From Synechococcus sp. AG-683-C23 (GTDB lineage: Bacteria; Cyanobacteriota; Cyanobacteriia; PCC-6307; Cyanobiaceae), in the NCBI GenBank assembly GCA_003208835.1, contig QCVD01000022.1, forward strand, positions 1-36,376: 36,376 bases of DNA, given 5' to 3'. A program made the position numbers and the translations under genes. Every line of letters starts with the position of its first letter. The stretch's first letter is position 1. The notes under the pieces were generated by a model that was not told where the DNA came from, ran no database searches, and saw only the letters and a program-made list of their open reading frames with translations. Shown here in pieces: positions 12,272 through 20,776 of this stretch.

Positions 12272-13207
12272 TTAGAAGCTGCCTTCGGCGGCTTGCACTT
12301 TTTCAATTTGCCTCTTCTTCAGCACCAGCATGATTTGTGCAATGGCAACCGCGGCAAAGAAGGCGAGCAAGCCATAGATCCGGACAGGGTTCTGTAGAAC
12401 AATCTCAGCGTCGACTTGTCCAAAGCCGCCGACGTTTGGATCGTTAGTGATGACAGCACCAGCTTCGACGGTGTCGCCCACGCTCACCAGAAGCTGGGGA
12501 CCAACAGGGATGGTTTCGCTTGTCGTGCTGCCATCTGCGGCCTGAATGGTGACAACACTGGATCCATTCTCACCTGCATCGATTGAGGAAACCTTGCCCT
12601 CTGTTGGAGCGGTGAAGACGGTGTTGTTGCTCTTCTCACCGGTTGGGTACACCTGGCCGCGACCACGGTTTCCGCCCACATGAATTTGATATTTACCAAA
12701 GTGAATGTTGCTGTCGGTGGCGGGGTCAGGCGAGAGAACAGGGAAAACAATTTCTTGGTTTTGATCGCCAGGGATGGGACCCACCAGGAGGATGTTGGGC
12801 TGATCGTCGCTGTACTGGCTGAAATAAACTCCCTCAGTCTCTTCTTTGATTTCATCCGTCCATCGGTCTTGAGGCGCCAGTGTGAACCCGTCGGGAAGCA
12901 TCACGACGGCACCAACTTGAAGCTGCACCTCGCTGCCATCGGCACCAATTTCCTTGATTCCCTCTTCGTAGGGAACTTTCACGCTTGCGGTAAATACACT
13001 GTCTGGGAGCACCGACTGAGGTACTTCAGCTTGGGTCAGCTTTTTGGCGATGTGGCAGTTCGCGCAAACAATTTTGCCAGTGGCTTCTCTGGGACTGTCG
13101 TAGTTCTGCTGGGCCCAGAACGGATAAGCCCAGCTTGCGCCTGGGGCAATTAGCAGGGCTAGGCCGATAACCAGCGAACCGAGAACAAGGGAGAGATGGC
13201 GACGCAT
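12272..13207 (-). CDS. petA: apocytochrome f of the cytochrome b6f complex
   Basis: 311-residue precursor. A Sec signal peptide covers residues 1-27 (cleavage after ASWA); mature Tyr28 (YPFWAQQ) supplies its alpha-amino group as axial haem ligand. The c-type haem site CANCH is at 48-52. A membrane anchor near the C-terminus ([19 protein letters not shown]) is followed by a short basic stromal-side tail. It carries electrons from the Rieske centre to plastocyanin or cytochrome c6 in the thylakoid lumen. The frame is open 101 codons further upstream, but the ATG at 13207 gives the canonical signal peptide. It sits 40 bp after petC and 5 bp before lgt. Confidence 0.97.
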   Translation of the reverse strand: MRRHLSLVLGSLVIGLALLIAPGASWAYPFWAQQNYDSPREATGKIVCANCHIAKKLTQAEVPQSVLPDSVFTASVKVPYEEGIKEIGADGSEVQLQVGAVVMLPDGFTLAPQDRWTDEIKEETEGVYFSQYSDDQPNILLVGPIPGDQNQEIVFPVLSPDPATDSNIHFGKYQIHVGGNRGRGQVYPTGEKSNNTVFTAPTEGKVSSIDAGENGSSVVTIQAADGSTTSETIPVGPQLLVSVGDTVEAGAVITNDPNVGGFGQVDAEIVLQNPVRIYGLLAFFAAVAIAQIMLVLKKRQIEKVQAAEGSF

Positions 13208-13247
13208 GGAACGGTGAGGGGAGAGTGCAGGCGGTGGAGGGAGGAGA

Positions 13248-13784
13248 TCAGGCCCACCAGGGCTTGTCGCCGGTGCGGAAGTCGGTCTCAGACCACTCAC
13301 TGACGAAGACGTTGTCGTCTTCAACGCTGACATTGGCCAGTGCCAGGGAGAGCGGGGCAGGGCCGCGAACAACCTTGCCGGTGGCGTCGTACTGACTGCC
13401 ATGGCAAGGACACATGAACTTGTTGGCGCCACTGTTCCAAGGCACCACACAACCCAGGTGGGTGCAGATGGCATTGATGCCGTAGCTGCCGATGGCGTCA
13501 GCACCTTCAACGATCAGGTAGGTGGGATCACCCTTGAGGCCTTGAACCAGGCTGCGATCGCCTTCTGGATGGTTGGAGAGCCAACCAGTAGCTGTAACGA
13601 CATTGCCCAGCTCGTCTTTGGCTGTCGTGCCGCCGCCGCCACCAGCGGCTTTAGGCGGAATAAAGTATCGCGCCACTGGGTAAAGAGCTCCCAGGGCGAC
13701 ACCAGTCACGGATCCGAACGTCAGCAGATTCATGAACTGACGACGACCCATTCCGGGCACATCGCTCGAGGGAATTTGGGTCAT
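13248..13784 (-). CDS. petC: Rieske iron-sulfur protein of the cytochrome b6f complex
   Basis: 178 residues. The N-terminus carries a twin-arginine motif (GRRQFMNLL, residues 13-21) before an uncleaved membrane helix at about 18-37, then a Gly-rich hinge (AAGGGGG) and the Rieske domain. The 2Fe-2S ligands are C107 and H109 in CTHLGC and C125 and H128 in CPCH; C112 and C127 form the stabilising disulfide. It oxidises plastoquinol and passes electrons to cytochrome f. First gene of the petC-petA-lgt-cobM operon; its promoter must lie in the 35 bp shared with the divergent gene at 13820 or within that gene. Confidence 0.97.
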   Translation of the reverse strand: MTQIPSSDVPGMGRRQFMNLLTFGSVTGVALGALYPVARYFIPPKAAGGGGGTTAKDELGNVVTATGWLSNHPEGDRSLVQGLKGDPTYLIVEGADAIGSYGINAICTHLGCVVPWNSGANKFMCPCHGSQYDATGKVVRGPAPLSLALANVSVEDDNVFVSEWSETDFRTGDKPWWA

Positions 13785-13819
13785 GGCGGACGTTCATCCA
13801 GCACGGGTTGGCGATCATT

Positions 13820-14248
13820 ATGGACGGAGAATGGCTTGTCACGCTTTGCAACGACTGGCCTTCCCCACAGTTCTCCAGCAAGGCTTTTGTGCTTGATCTG
13901 CGCCCTTCATCCGCTGCTGAACCCCTCGGAGTGGAGGAGGTGATTGGCTGTCTTCGCCAGCGCTGGCGGGCGACTTACGACCTTCAGATAGTGGTTCGCC
14001 GTGGCCGTCTCTACCTGCACGTGATGTGGGCATATTTGGAGCAACAGTCCTTCCCAATGGACGAAAACAGCTATCGAGACCACTTAGCAGAAGTACTGGA
14101 TGTTGTGAATCGTCTTGGTTTGGCGGGTGAAGTGCGCAATTGGCTGACCACAACGCGCGATAAACCACGTCTAGGGAAAGCTTTAAGCCTTCAATTGCAG
14201 GTCGAAGGGCCTGAGCCGGAGAGTTTGCTCAAGGAGTTTCTGGTTTGA
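13820..14248 (+). CDS. DUF3067-type conserved cyanobacterial protein
   Basis: 142 residues, soluble, no signal or membrane helix. The pattern around GVEEVIGCLRQRW, YDLQIVVRRGRLYLHVMW and the LGLAGEVRNWL segment fits DUF3067, a small family limited to cyanobacteria and plastids whose function is unknown. The start is ATG at 13820; an in-frame TTG at 13808 would add four residues. It lies divergent to petC and its 3' end overlaps tatC by 20 bp. Its position between b6f and Tat genes hints at a role in assembling thylakoid electron carriers, which is inference from context. Confidence 0.75.
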   Translation: MDGEWLVTLCNDWPSPQFSSKAFVLDLRPSSAAEPLGVEEVIGCLRQRWRATYDLQIVVRRGRLYLHVMWAYLEQQSFPMDENSYRDHLAEVLDVVNRLGLAGEVRNWLTTTRDKPRLGKALSLQLQVEGPEPESLLKEFLV

Positions 14249-15032
14249 GTTTTTCGGTCAAGGCGACAAGCCCGACTCCCACAACAAAAAGTCCCGTGAT
14301 TGCACTGGCCAATAGCAACATGGTGATCGGGTCGGTGGATGGGGTGAGCACCGCTCCCGCCAGTGCTGAACCCAGCACAACCCAGCGCCAAGCTCCGAGC
14401 ATCGAACGCCAGCGGACCAGCCCAAGGACGCCAAGAAGGAGTTGGAGTACAGGCAGTTGAAAGGCCAGACCTGTGGCCAACATCAGCAGCAAGACAAAAT
14501 CGAGATAACGCTCAATCGACCAAAGGGGTTCCACTACATCAGCCCCGTAGCTCACCAAGAAATTCAGGGCAGCTGGAACGAGGGCCCACCAGGCAAAGGT
14601 GAGACCCACCAAAAACAACACGGCTGATCCAGCAACGGCCGGTGCAATTAAGCGACGCTCGCGCACGGTGAGACCCGGCAACACGAATGCCAATAACTGG
14701 AACAGCACATAGGGCAAGGCCAGGGTGAGACCGGCGTAGCCCGCCACTTTCAAAGAGACGAACAGGAACTCCCCAGGTGCTAGTTGCAGGAAGTGAATTC
14801 CCTTCGCTGGCGCTTCCAGGAGGCGAACCAGGGGCTTCACACCCACCAGGCAGATCGCGGCACCGACGACCACGGCCAGCAGACTGCGCAGCACCCGTCC
14901 GCGCAATTCCTCCAAGTGCTCCATGAGGGGCATCTCCACCTCATGGGGTAAATCGGCATCGTCCGGCCCTCGACCAATGCGAATCGGAGGAGGGGGTTGT
15001 AGGGCTGGGGGAGCGTCGGGGCGTTCAGGCAC
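14229..15032 (-). CDS. tatC: twin-arginine translocase subunit TatC
   Basis: 267 residues with six predicted membrane helices. The N-terminal MPLMEHLEELRGRVLRSL segment (from residue 34) is the conserved cytosolic region that binds the twin-arginine signal, and the FVSLKVAGYAGL and LALPYVLFQL segments follow the TatC pattern. It exports folded proteins across the thylakoid and plasma membranes. The chosen GTG start at 15032 gives a Pro-rich, acidic 33-residue extension; an internal ATG at 14933 is the alternative. It lies 26 bp downstream of rqcH on the same strand, so those two are probably co-transcribed. The Rieske gene, a likely Tat cargo, is nearby. Confidence 0.93.
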   Translation of the reverse strand: MPERPDAPPALQPPPPIRIGRGPDDADLPHEVEMPLMEHLEELRGRVLRSLLAVVVGAAICLVGVKPLVRLLEAPAKGIHFLQLAPGEFLFVSLKVAGYAGLTLALPYVLFQLLAFVLPGLTVRERRLIAPAVAGSAVLFLVGLTFAWWALVPAALNFLVSYGADVVEPLWSIERYLDFVLLLMLATGLAFQLPVLQLLLGVLGLVRWRSMLGAWRWVVLGSALAGAVLTPSTDPITMLLLASAITGLFVVGVGLVALTEKLKPETP

Positions 15033-15058
15033 GGACGTGGGAGGGGCGAAGGTTCAAC

Positions 15059-16756
15059 TCAGCCCGGCTTTTGAACCAAGTTAGGGGGGAAGAGGCGTTG
15101 CTTTATGCGTTGGGGATGTCCCCAGCGAATTTCGCCGGATCCATGGCGAACTGTGCCGGGTCCAGTCCCAGCAATTCGCTGCAGTTGATCGGTTGGAACC
15201 ATCACCACGGACGCGACGGAGTTCCCCCGTGCTCGGCTGAAGTAGGCGGCCAGATCAGTCGCAATCTGAAGGTCGTCCTCATCCACCAGACCGTTTGAGC
15301 TTTTGAGTACGACATGGCTGCCCGGACACTCCTGGGCATGAAACCAAAGGTCGCCACTGCGGGCTTGGCGCAAGCTGATCCAATCGTTCTGTCGATGATT
15401 GCGACCCACTTGAACTATCACACCACTGGGGGTCGAGAGCTCCAGTGGTTGTGGCTGGTTCTGTTTTTGCCGACGTTTTGATTGGGGCTGTTCCCTTGGA
15501 GATAAGAGCTCGTCGAGTTCTTGTTGAAGCTCTTGTAAGCCGAGTTTTCGAGCCAGGTCGTCTTGCCACAACGCATCGAGTTGCTCTTCAATAAAGCCTT
15601 CGCTGCCGTTAATCAGAGCGAGACGTTGTCGGTGATGATCGATCCGTTCATTCAGGATTGCGACGGAACGACGCAACTTGCGGGCACGTTTGTAGAGCTT
15701 TTGTGCTTCGTTGATTTGATCTCGGTTGGGTTGTCGTAAGCAGAGGAGAGCATCAGCTTTTTGCTGAATCTCGGCATGGTTCTCAGTGGCATTGAGTCGT
15801 TGCTGTTGATCGTTTAATTCTGATTGTTCTTTTGCACGCCAGCGCTCGATCTTGCGCAGTAGCTCCTCTTGGGCTTTGGCTAAGACTCTTTGCCCGAGGC
15901 GGTTTTGATAAAACGTGCCCAAACCGAGGGCCAGTGAATCATTCGTTGGCTGCCCGGCTGGCTTTGGCGCTGGATCCGTTGGATTCTCTCCCCAAACGCG
16001 ATAGCTCCCATCGGAATTGATTTGGAGGGCAAAGGTTTCTCGGTCCATCTGGTCCAGCCATCGACACCAGAGTTGATGAAGGGTTTGCCATTGTTCGGGC
16101 TCCAGCTGATCTACAGGGGTTGTCAGCCAACGTCCCGCCAATTGAGTGGCTAGCGCGGGGCTAACCCCTTGATAGGTCTGTTGAAGAGCTTTCTTGAGCG
16201 GGATCGGAATCAAGCTCAGCCGCTCTTTCCAGCGTTCGAATCGTTCCGTTTTATCCGGTCGATGCCCCTGAAGCGGCGGAGGTGGGCAGTAATCGTCGCC
16301 AGTGCTGATCGGACGAACTCTGGATTGATGGTCGCGGACCTGGCGTCCGGGGGCGATGACGCGTCTCTGCTCATCAAGCAACAGCAGATTGCTGTGGCGA
16401 CCCATCATTTCCAAGGCCAGCACCCGTTGAATGGACTCTCCTGGTCGAGTCGCGAATTGAAATTCCACCACGCGTTCGAACCCCTCCTGGTGGAGGTTCA
16501 CGAGGGCTAATTGGCGCAGGCTGTGTTGAAGTTGCTGCGCCAAGGTGCTGCCTGCCCCCTGCCGGGGTGGGGCTTCGACTTCTGTTAGGCGGGGTGAGTC
16601 GGCCTGCCAGCTCAATTCGAGCCACACCATGCCCTGAAGGCTGCGAAACCCCAATTGAATGGTGCCTGGGCTGGGTTGTTGTGCTTTTTCGAAACGACTG
16701 GGTAGAACACGGCCGCGCAGATCCCACAGCACTGCCCGCAGGGTTGTGAGATCCAT
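15059..16756 (-). CDS. rqcH: ribosome quality control factor RqcH / NFACT family protein
   Basis: 565-residue NFACT protein (older name fibronectin-binding protein A homologue). Members bind obstructed 50S subunits and add C-terminal alanine tails to stalled chains. The domains in order are NFACT-N (1-200), a helix-hairpin and long coiled-coil arms around 280-410, and NFACT-R near the C-terminus with [14 protein letters not shown]. The position matching the tRNA-contact Asp-Arg pair of B. subtilis RqcH appears here as E94-R95 (GFERVVEF). An in-frame GTG at 16783 would add nine residues, but the ATG at 16756 starts the typical MDLTTLRAV. It diverges from gmk and is followed by tatC. Confidence 0.88.
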   Translation of the reverse strand: MDLTTLRAVLWDLRGRVLPSRFEKAQQPSPGTIQLGFRSLQGMVWLELSWQADSPRLTEVEAPPRQGAGSTLAQQLQHSLRQLALVNLHQEGFERVVEFQFATRPGESIQRVLALEMMGRHSNLLLLDEQRRVIAPGRQVRDHQSRVRPISTGDDYCPPPPLQGHRPDKTERFERWKERLSLIPIPLKKALQQTYQGVSPALATQLAGRWLTTPVDQLEPEQWQTLHQLWCRWLDQMDRETFALQINSDGSYRVWGENPTDPAPKPAGQPTNDSLALGLGTFYQNRLGQRVLAKAQEELLRKIERWRAKEQSELNDQQQRLNATENHAEIQQKADALLCLRQPNRDQINEAQKLYKRARKLRRSVAILNERIDHHRQRLALINGSEGFIEEQLDALWQDDLARKLGLQELQQELDELLSPREQPQSKRRQKQNQPQPLELSTPSGVIVQVGRNHRQNDWISLRQARSGDLWFHAQECPGSHVVLKSSNGLVDEDDLQIATDLAAYFSRARGNSVASVVMVPTDQLQRIAGTGPGTVRHGSGEIRWGHPQRIKQRLFPPNLVQKPG

Positions 16757-16833
16757 GGGTTGAAGGCTGGCCGTCGCTATCACCGAGTGGCAGAGGGGAC
16801 CTTCCTACTCTGCTTGCTCACGCAGTTCCCCGG

Positions 16834-17397
16834 ATGGCAGACAACGGCAGGCTCACCGTGCTTACAGGTCCGAGCGGCGTTGGCAAGGGAACGTTGGTGA
16901 AGCGACTGCTGTATCAACATCCTGAAATTTGGCTCTCGGTTTCAGCAACAACACGGGAGCCGCGCGGGGGGGAAGACGAGGGAGTGAGCTATTTCTTTCA
17001 TTCCCGGGATGCTTTTGAATCCCTTGTAGCCGCTGGGGGATTGCTCGAGTGGGCCGAGTTCGCCACCAATTGCTATGGCACTCCCCGGGCTCCGGTGGAG
17101 GAGCATCTTGCAGCTGGTCGGCCTGTGCTTTTAGAAATTGAGTTGGAGGGTGCTCGACAGGTCCGCACTAGCTTTCCTGATGCGTTTCAGGTGTTCCTCG
17201 CTCCCCCCAGTTTTGCGGAGTTAGAGCGTCGGATTCGAGGTCGGGCGACCGATACGGAGGATGCGATTCAACGTCGACTCTCCCGAGCCCGCGAGGAGCT
17301 CAATGCCCAGAACGAATTTGATGCGGTGGTGATCAACGACGACCTTGATCAGGCGTTGCAACAACTCGAGACGCACATGCAACTGCTCGCTCTTTAA
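16834..17397 (+). CDS. gmk: guanylate kinase
   Basis: 187-residue cytosolic kinase converting GMP and ATP to GDP and ADP. The P-loop GPSGVGKG is at residues 12-19. GMP-binding segments follow ([16 protein letters not shown], then FHSRDAF and [13 protein letters not shown]), as does the lid [18 protein letters not shown]. Length and start (ATG at 16834) match the family. It is monocistronic, divergent from rqcH, and faces the psaFJ unit across a shared hairpin at 17423-17450. Confidence 0.97.
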   Translation: MADNGRLTVLTGPSGVGKGTLVKRLLYQHPEIWLSVSATTREPRGGEDEGVSYFFHSRDAFESLVAAGGLLEWAEFATNCYGTPRAPVEEHLAAGRPVLLEIELEGARQVRTSFPDAFQVFLAPPSFAELERRIRGRATDTEDAIQRRLSRAREELNAQNEFDAVVINDDLDQALQQLETHMQLLAL

Positions 17398-17422
17398 GTG
17401 ATGCCTCCAGATATCAGCCATC

Positions 17423-17450
17423 AAAAAAGCCCCCCTCTTGAGGGGGGCTT
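17423..17450 (-). terminator. intrinsic terminator of the psaF-psaJ unit
   Basis: A near-perfect palindrome, AAGCCCCCCTC paired with GAGGGGGGCTT, is followed on the minus strand by six T residues (A6 at 17423-17428 on the plus strand). This is a classic Rho-independent terminator placed 36 bp after the psaJ stop. For the convergent gmk transcript the same hairpin has only a short T tract and would terminate less well. Confidence 0.85.
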
Positions 17451-17485
17451 CGTCAGACATTTGTCGTGTGTGCGTTGGGGACGCA

Positions 17486-17602
17486 CTACATGGGGTGGAA
17501 CAGAAGATCTGGGAAAAAGCGGTTCCATTCGATCAGGATTCCAGCTGTGGCTGTAAACCAAATCGCTGCAACAACTGGTGCGGTGGTGAGAAATTTTTTC
17601 AT
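17486..17602 (-). CDS. psaJ: photosystem I reaction centre subunit IX
   Basis: A 38-residue frame from ATG at 17602 to TAG at 17486-17488. It begins [15 protein letters not shown], has one membrane helix (about 8-27) and ends [13 protein letters not shown], the typical PsaJ tail. PsaJ is a peripheral membrane subunit of photosystem I that packs next to PsaF and binds chlorophyll and carotene. It lies 30 bp after psaF in the usual psaF-psaJ order and is followed by a strong terminator. Confidence 0.93.
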   Translation of the reverse strand: MKKFLTTAPVVAAIWFTATAGILIEWNRFFPDLLFHPM

Positions 17603-17632
17603 GGGTACCGACGGTGGTGAGTGGGCAGTGGA

Positions 17633-18109
17633 TCAGCGCGGGGAGACGGTCACTTTGGCGTCGTCTTCCGTCAGTTTTCCGCTGGTCAATTCGCCGAAGG
17701 CTGCCAGGGGCCAGCTAGCAGCTGCCAAAAGGCTTTTAAACGCGATGCTGAGATCGATTTGGATCTCATTCATGGCTGCGTTCTTGCCGCGGGTAGCTTT
17801 GAGATATTCGCGACCAGCCCAGCCGATACATCCATTGATGTAGAGGAACATGATCCCGGGAAGGACGAAGTCACCGGAGTGGCTCCAGCGGCCATCAACG
17901 ATGAGATGGGGCAAACCATCTTCTCCGCAAACCGCTTGGCTATACATCTCAAACCGGGCTATCGCCTGGGGTGTTGAGGCAGCAGAAGCGCGTTGCTGGA
18001 AGCGTGCGCTTTCAGCGCACGGGGTTAAGCCGGCCACATCCGCCTTTGCGACGGGGGCGAAGCCGAACACCAGGAGGGTCGAAAGCACAACGGCTAAAAG
18101 ACGACGCAT
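17633..18109 (-). CDS. psaF: photosystem I reaction centre subunit III
   Basis: 158-residue precursor. The Sec signal peptide covers residues 1-23 (cut after AKA), exposing a lumenal N-terminal domain with DVAGLTPCAES and a matching Cys in AVCGEDGLPHLIVDG. A hydrophobic segment FVLPGIMFLYINGCIGWAG and the C-terminal SLLAAASWPLAAFGEL region are typical of PsaF. The protein helps dock plastocyanin or cytochrome c6 and stabilises photosystem I. The frame is open for 131 more codons upstream, inside tsaD on the other strand, but only the ATG at 18109 gives the signal peptide. psaF and tsaD are divergent with 77 bp between starts. Confidence 0.97.
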   Translation of the reverse strand: MRRLLAVVLSTLLVFGFAPVAKADVAGLTPCAESARFQQRASAASTPQAIARFEMYSQAVCGEDGLPHLIVDGRWSHSGDFVLPGIMFLYINGCIGWAGREYLKATRGKNAAMNEIQIDLSIAFKSLLAAASWPLAAFGELTSGKLTEDDAKVTVSPR

Positions 18110-18186
18110 CGGACGATTCCTGTTTTTAACTGCCCGGTGAAAGGCAGGATGTCTCTTGCGGACATTACGGGAGGGCCTTGACCACA

Positions 18187-19260
18187 ATGCATACAGTGCT
18201 CGCCCTCGAAACAAGTTGTGACGAGTCAGCCGCTGCGGTTGTGCGCCACAAAGCCGATGGCAGCGTTGAGGTGTTGGCGTCTCAAATTGCGTCACAAGTT
18301 GAGGAGCATGCCCTCTGGGGTGGGGTTGTTCCAGAAATTGCCTCGCGTCGTCATGTGGAGGCCTTGCCAACTTTGGTGCAGGCGGTTCTGGGGGAATCTG
18401 CGCTGTCGATCCCTGAACTGAATGCGGTTGCAGCGACTGTGGCGCCTGGCCTTGCCGGAGCATTAATGGTTGCTTCGGTGACGGGTCGCACCCTTGCGGC
18501 ATTGCATCAGGTGCCTTTTCTGGGAATTCATCACCTTGAAGGGCATTTGGCTTCAGCTGCTCTGGGCGAGCACGCCCCCGCTCCGCCTTATTTGGTTCTT
18601 TTAGTAAGTGGTGGCCACACCGAGCTGATTCGTGTGGGTCTTCATGGGGAGATGGAACGACTCGGCCGAAGCCATGACGATGCTGCTGGTGAAGCGTTTG
18701 ACAAGGTGGCCCGCTTACTTGGCCTTGGATATCCCGGCGGTCCCGCGATTCAGGCCATCGCTGCCTCGGGGAATGCCAAACGTTTTTCCTTACCGAAAGG
18801 ACGCATTTCCCTGCGAGGCGGAGGGTTTCATCCGTACGACTTTTCTTTCAGTGGATTGAAGACAGCCATGCTGCGCACTGTTGAGTCGTGTCAAGGCTCT
18901 GGAGTTGACCTGCCTCTGGCCGATCTCGCGGCAAGTTTTGAGCAGGTGGTGGCCGATGTCTTGGTGGAACGGGCCCTTCGTTGTGCTAACGATCACAAAA
19001 TCAAGCAACTTGTGATGGTGGGTGGTGTAGCCGCGAACCAGCGTCTACGACTGCTCATGCAGAAACAGGGCCAGCAGCATGGCGTTGCAGTCTCGATTGC
19101 TCCTCTGGCGTATTGCACCGATAACGCCGCCATGATTGGTGCGGCAGCGCTCAGACGGTTGAAGCGCGGGGTGCTGTCGTCAAGCGATGAAACGGGAGTT
19201 GCAGCTCGTTGGCCGTTGGAACGGGCAGATGCTCTTTACGAAGCTTTACCTGCCTTTTGA
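18187..19260 (+). CDS. tsaD: tRNA N6-adenosine threonylcarbamoyltransferase
   Basis: 357-residue TsaD (Gcp/Kae1), which forms the t6A37 modification of ANN-reading tRNAs with TsaB, TsaE and TsaC. The opening [10 protein letters not shown], the metal-binding H116xxxH120 in HHLEGH, SGGHTEL, and the late [12 protein letters not shown] and [10 protein letters not shown] segments are all present. A TTG at 18178 in frame would add three residues; the ATG at 18187 matches the family. The gene neighbours psaFJ in opposite orientation, a common cyanobacterial arrangement. The hli gene follows 38 bp downstream on the same strand. Confidence 0.96.
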   Translation: MHTVLALETSCDESAAAVVRHKADGSVEVLASQIASQVEEHALWGGVVPEIASRRHVEALPTLVQAVLGESALSIPELNAVAATVAPGLAGALMVASVTGRTLAALHQVPFLGIHHLEGHLASAALGEHAPAPPYLVLLVSGGHTELIRVGLHGEMERLGRSHDDAAGEAFDKVARLLGLGYPGGPAIQAIAASGNAKRFSLPKGRISLRGGGFHPYDFSFSGLKTAMLRTVESCQGSGVDLPLADLAASFEQVVADVLVERALRCANDHKIKQLVMVGGVAANQRLRLLMQKQGQQHGVAVSIAPLAYCTDNAAMIGAAALRRLKRGVLSSSDETGVAARWPLERADALYEALPAF

Positions 19261-19298
19261 AAAATGCCCGTAAGGTGGCAATCAAAAAAAGGGGAGGC

Positions 19299-19484
19299 AT
19301 GGCAAATCAGTCCGGGCAAAAAACAGCAGTTCAGACTTCAGAACCCGTAGGAGCTGCTGAACTGAATGAATGGAAGCGCGGTTTCACTCCTCAGGCGGAG
19401 ATTTGGAATGGACGTCTCGCCATGATCGGTTTATCCGCAGGACTCGCCGTTTTGCTGGTTTCCAGGGTGTTCAACGCTGGTTGA
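19299..19484 (+). CDS. hli: high-light-inducible protein (Hlip, single-helix CAB family)
   Basis: 61 residues. The chlorophyll-binding ExxNGRxAM motif is present as E34-I-W-N37-G38-R39-L-A-M42, leading into one membrane helix (residues 40-56). Hlips bind chlorophyll and carotenoid, protect photosystem assembly and quench excess energy under light or nutrient stress. The start at 19299 is fixed by a strong GGGGAGG directly before the ATG; the frame upstream of it is not used. It follows tsaD by 38 bp and could be read from its own or the tsaD promoter. Confidence 0.93.
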   Translation: MANQSGQKTAVQTSEPVGAAELNEWKRGFTPQAEIWNGRLAMIGLSAGLAVLLVSRVFNAG

Positions 19485-19531
19485 TTAATCCCTTCCGCAT
19501 AACGCTTGAGCCAGCTCATTGGGCTTCAAGC

Positions 19532-20669
19532 TCACTCCAATCGCCCGGTCTGAGTTGACGCGTCCCGCTTCAACAAGCGCTTGAAGTGATCGATTGGCTT
19601 AACCATGCCGCCGAAGCTGCTGCGCGACATAATTTCTTCGACCTCATCAAGGGAGCCTCGCTAGATGTATCCCGGCAGGCATCTGTATCTACCAAAATGT
19701 CGTGATAAGAAGCTCGCTTGTCATTGTTGGTGCGAATGAGACCTTGAGCGATGACACCCACTAAGGATTCGCAGAGTGAACGGCGAATGCTGGGTTTTTC
19801 TTCTGGCGCATACATCCCGAGCACTGGCTCAACGGTTTTGACCGCTGAGTTGGTGTGCAACGTCCCGAAAACCAGGTGACCGATTTGAGCCGCTTCAAGC
19901 GCTGTGGAAAGGGTCTCCTGGACACGGATCTCTCTGACCAGGATCACATCTGGGTCTTATCGCAGTGCGGCCCGTAGGCGTGATGGAACTTGAGGGTGTT
20001 CAAGCCCACTTCGCGGGGACGAATGAGGGACTTTCATACACAAATTCCACCGGATCTTTGATGGTGAGGATGTGACAGGTTTTGTTGCGATTGATCCAAT
20101 CGATCATGGCCGCCAAGGTTGCGCTCTTTCCAGATCCAGTTGGCCCAGTAACCAGTTCAAGACCTTTTGGGAGGGTCTGCTAGAGCTTTGAGCACCTCGG
20201 GAAGTTTGAGATTCTCCTTGGTGAGGATGGTTTGAGGAATGGTCCGCAGCACCATGGCTGGGCCACGCAATGAATCGAGCAAATTGATCCTCACGCGCAC
20301 GAATGGAAAGGCGTAGACGATATCGAGTTCTTTGTGGCGATAAAACGAGTCGATTTGCTGCGGCGAGAGAATTTCATGAAGCCATCCCTGAAACACCGAG
20401 TCATCGGTGGCGGGCCAGTCGGTGGCATCAATATCGCCACGCGCCCGAAAGCGTGGCGTTCCCCCCCCCCCAAAATGGACATCTGAATGTCCCGCGTCAT
20501 TGGCGATGCGCAGGATGGCTTCCAAGGATGGCGAATCTTTTGCGCCCGGTTTTGCGTCCTGAGCTTTATGTGGTGCTTTTTTTGGCGCTGTGGTGGGTGC
20601 TGTTGGAGGAGGGGTGCCAGCAGAAGGGCGGCGGAAAGCTGGAAAAAAACCGGCTGATCCAGCGATCAT
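19532..20669 (-). pseudogene. pilT: pilT relic (type IV pilus retraction ATPase), multiply broken
   Basis: Reading three frames in turn rebuilds a PilT-like GspE ATPase. The N-terminal domain begins about 20669 with a Pro/Ala-rich head and RFRARGD. Then come Walker [28 protein letters not shown], the Asp box DPDVILVREIR, GTLHTNSAVKT and a C-terminal GGMVKPIDHF ending at TGA 19532-19534. Lesions seen: an extra base at the T4 run 20165-20168, frameshifts near 20022-20034, 19971-19980 and 19660-19675, and an in-frame TAA at 19957-19959. A C11 tract at 20461-20471 is still in frame. No other pil genes are in the window. PilT pulls pili back for twitching or DNA uptake; this copy cannot make a product. 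Confidence 0.9.
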
Positions 20670-20776
20670 CGAAACGACGTGATTTCAGCATCGTTCCGAT
20701 GTGGCTGCTGGCAAGTGATTGATGCAGGTCTGCGATCCCTTAACGCCCGTAGGATCCACTCATAAATGCGGATCCC

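Noticed and set aside
12680-13153. 157-codon plus-strand ORF opposite petA
   Set aside because: Shadow of cytochrome f; composition is not protein-like and petA explains the conservation.
16169-16510. 113-codon plus-strand ORF opposite rqcH
   Set aside because: Mirror of a conserved coding region; no start signal.
20673-20776. GGATCC-flanked inverted repeat before wecB as an operator
   Set aside because: Only 6 bp arms with a 12-nt loop; such repeats occur by chance and no known regulator site matches.
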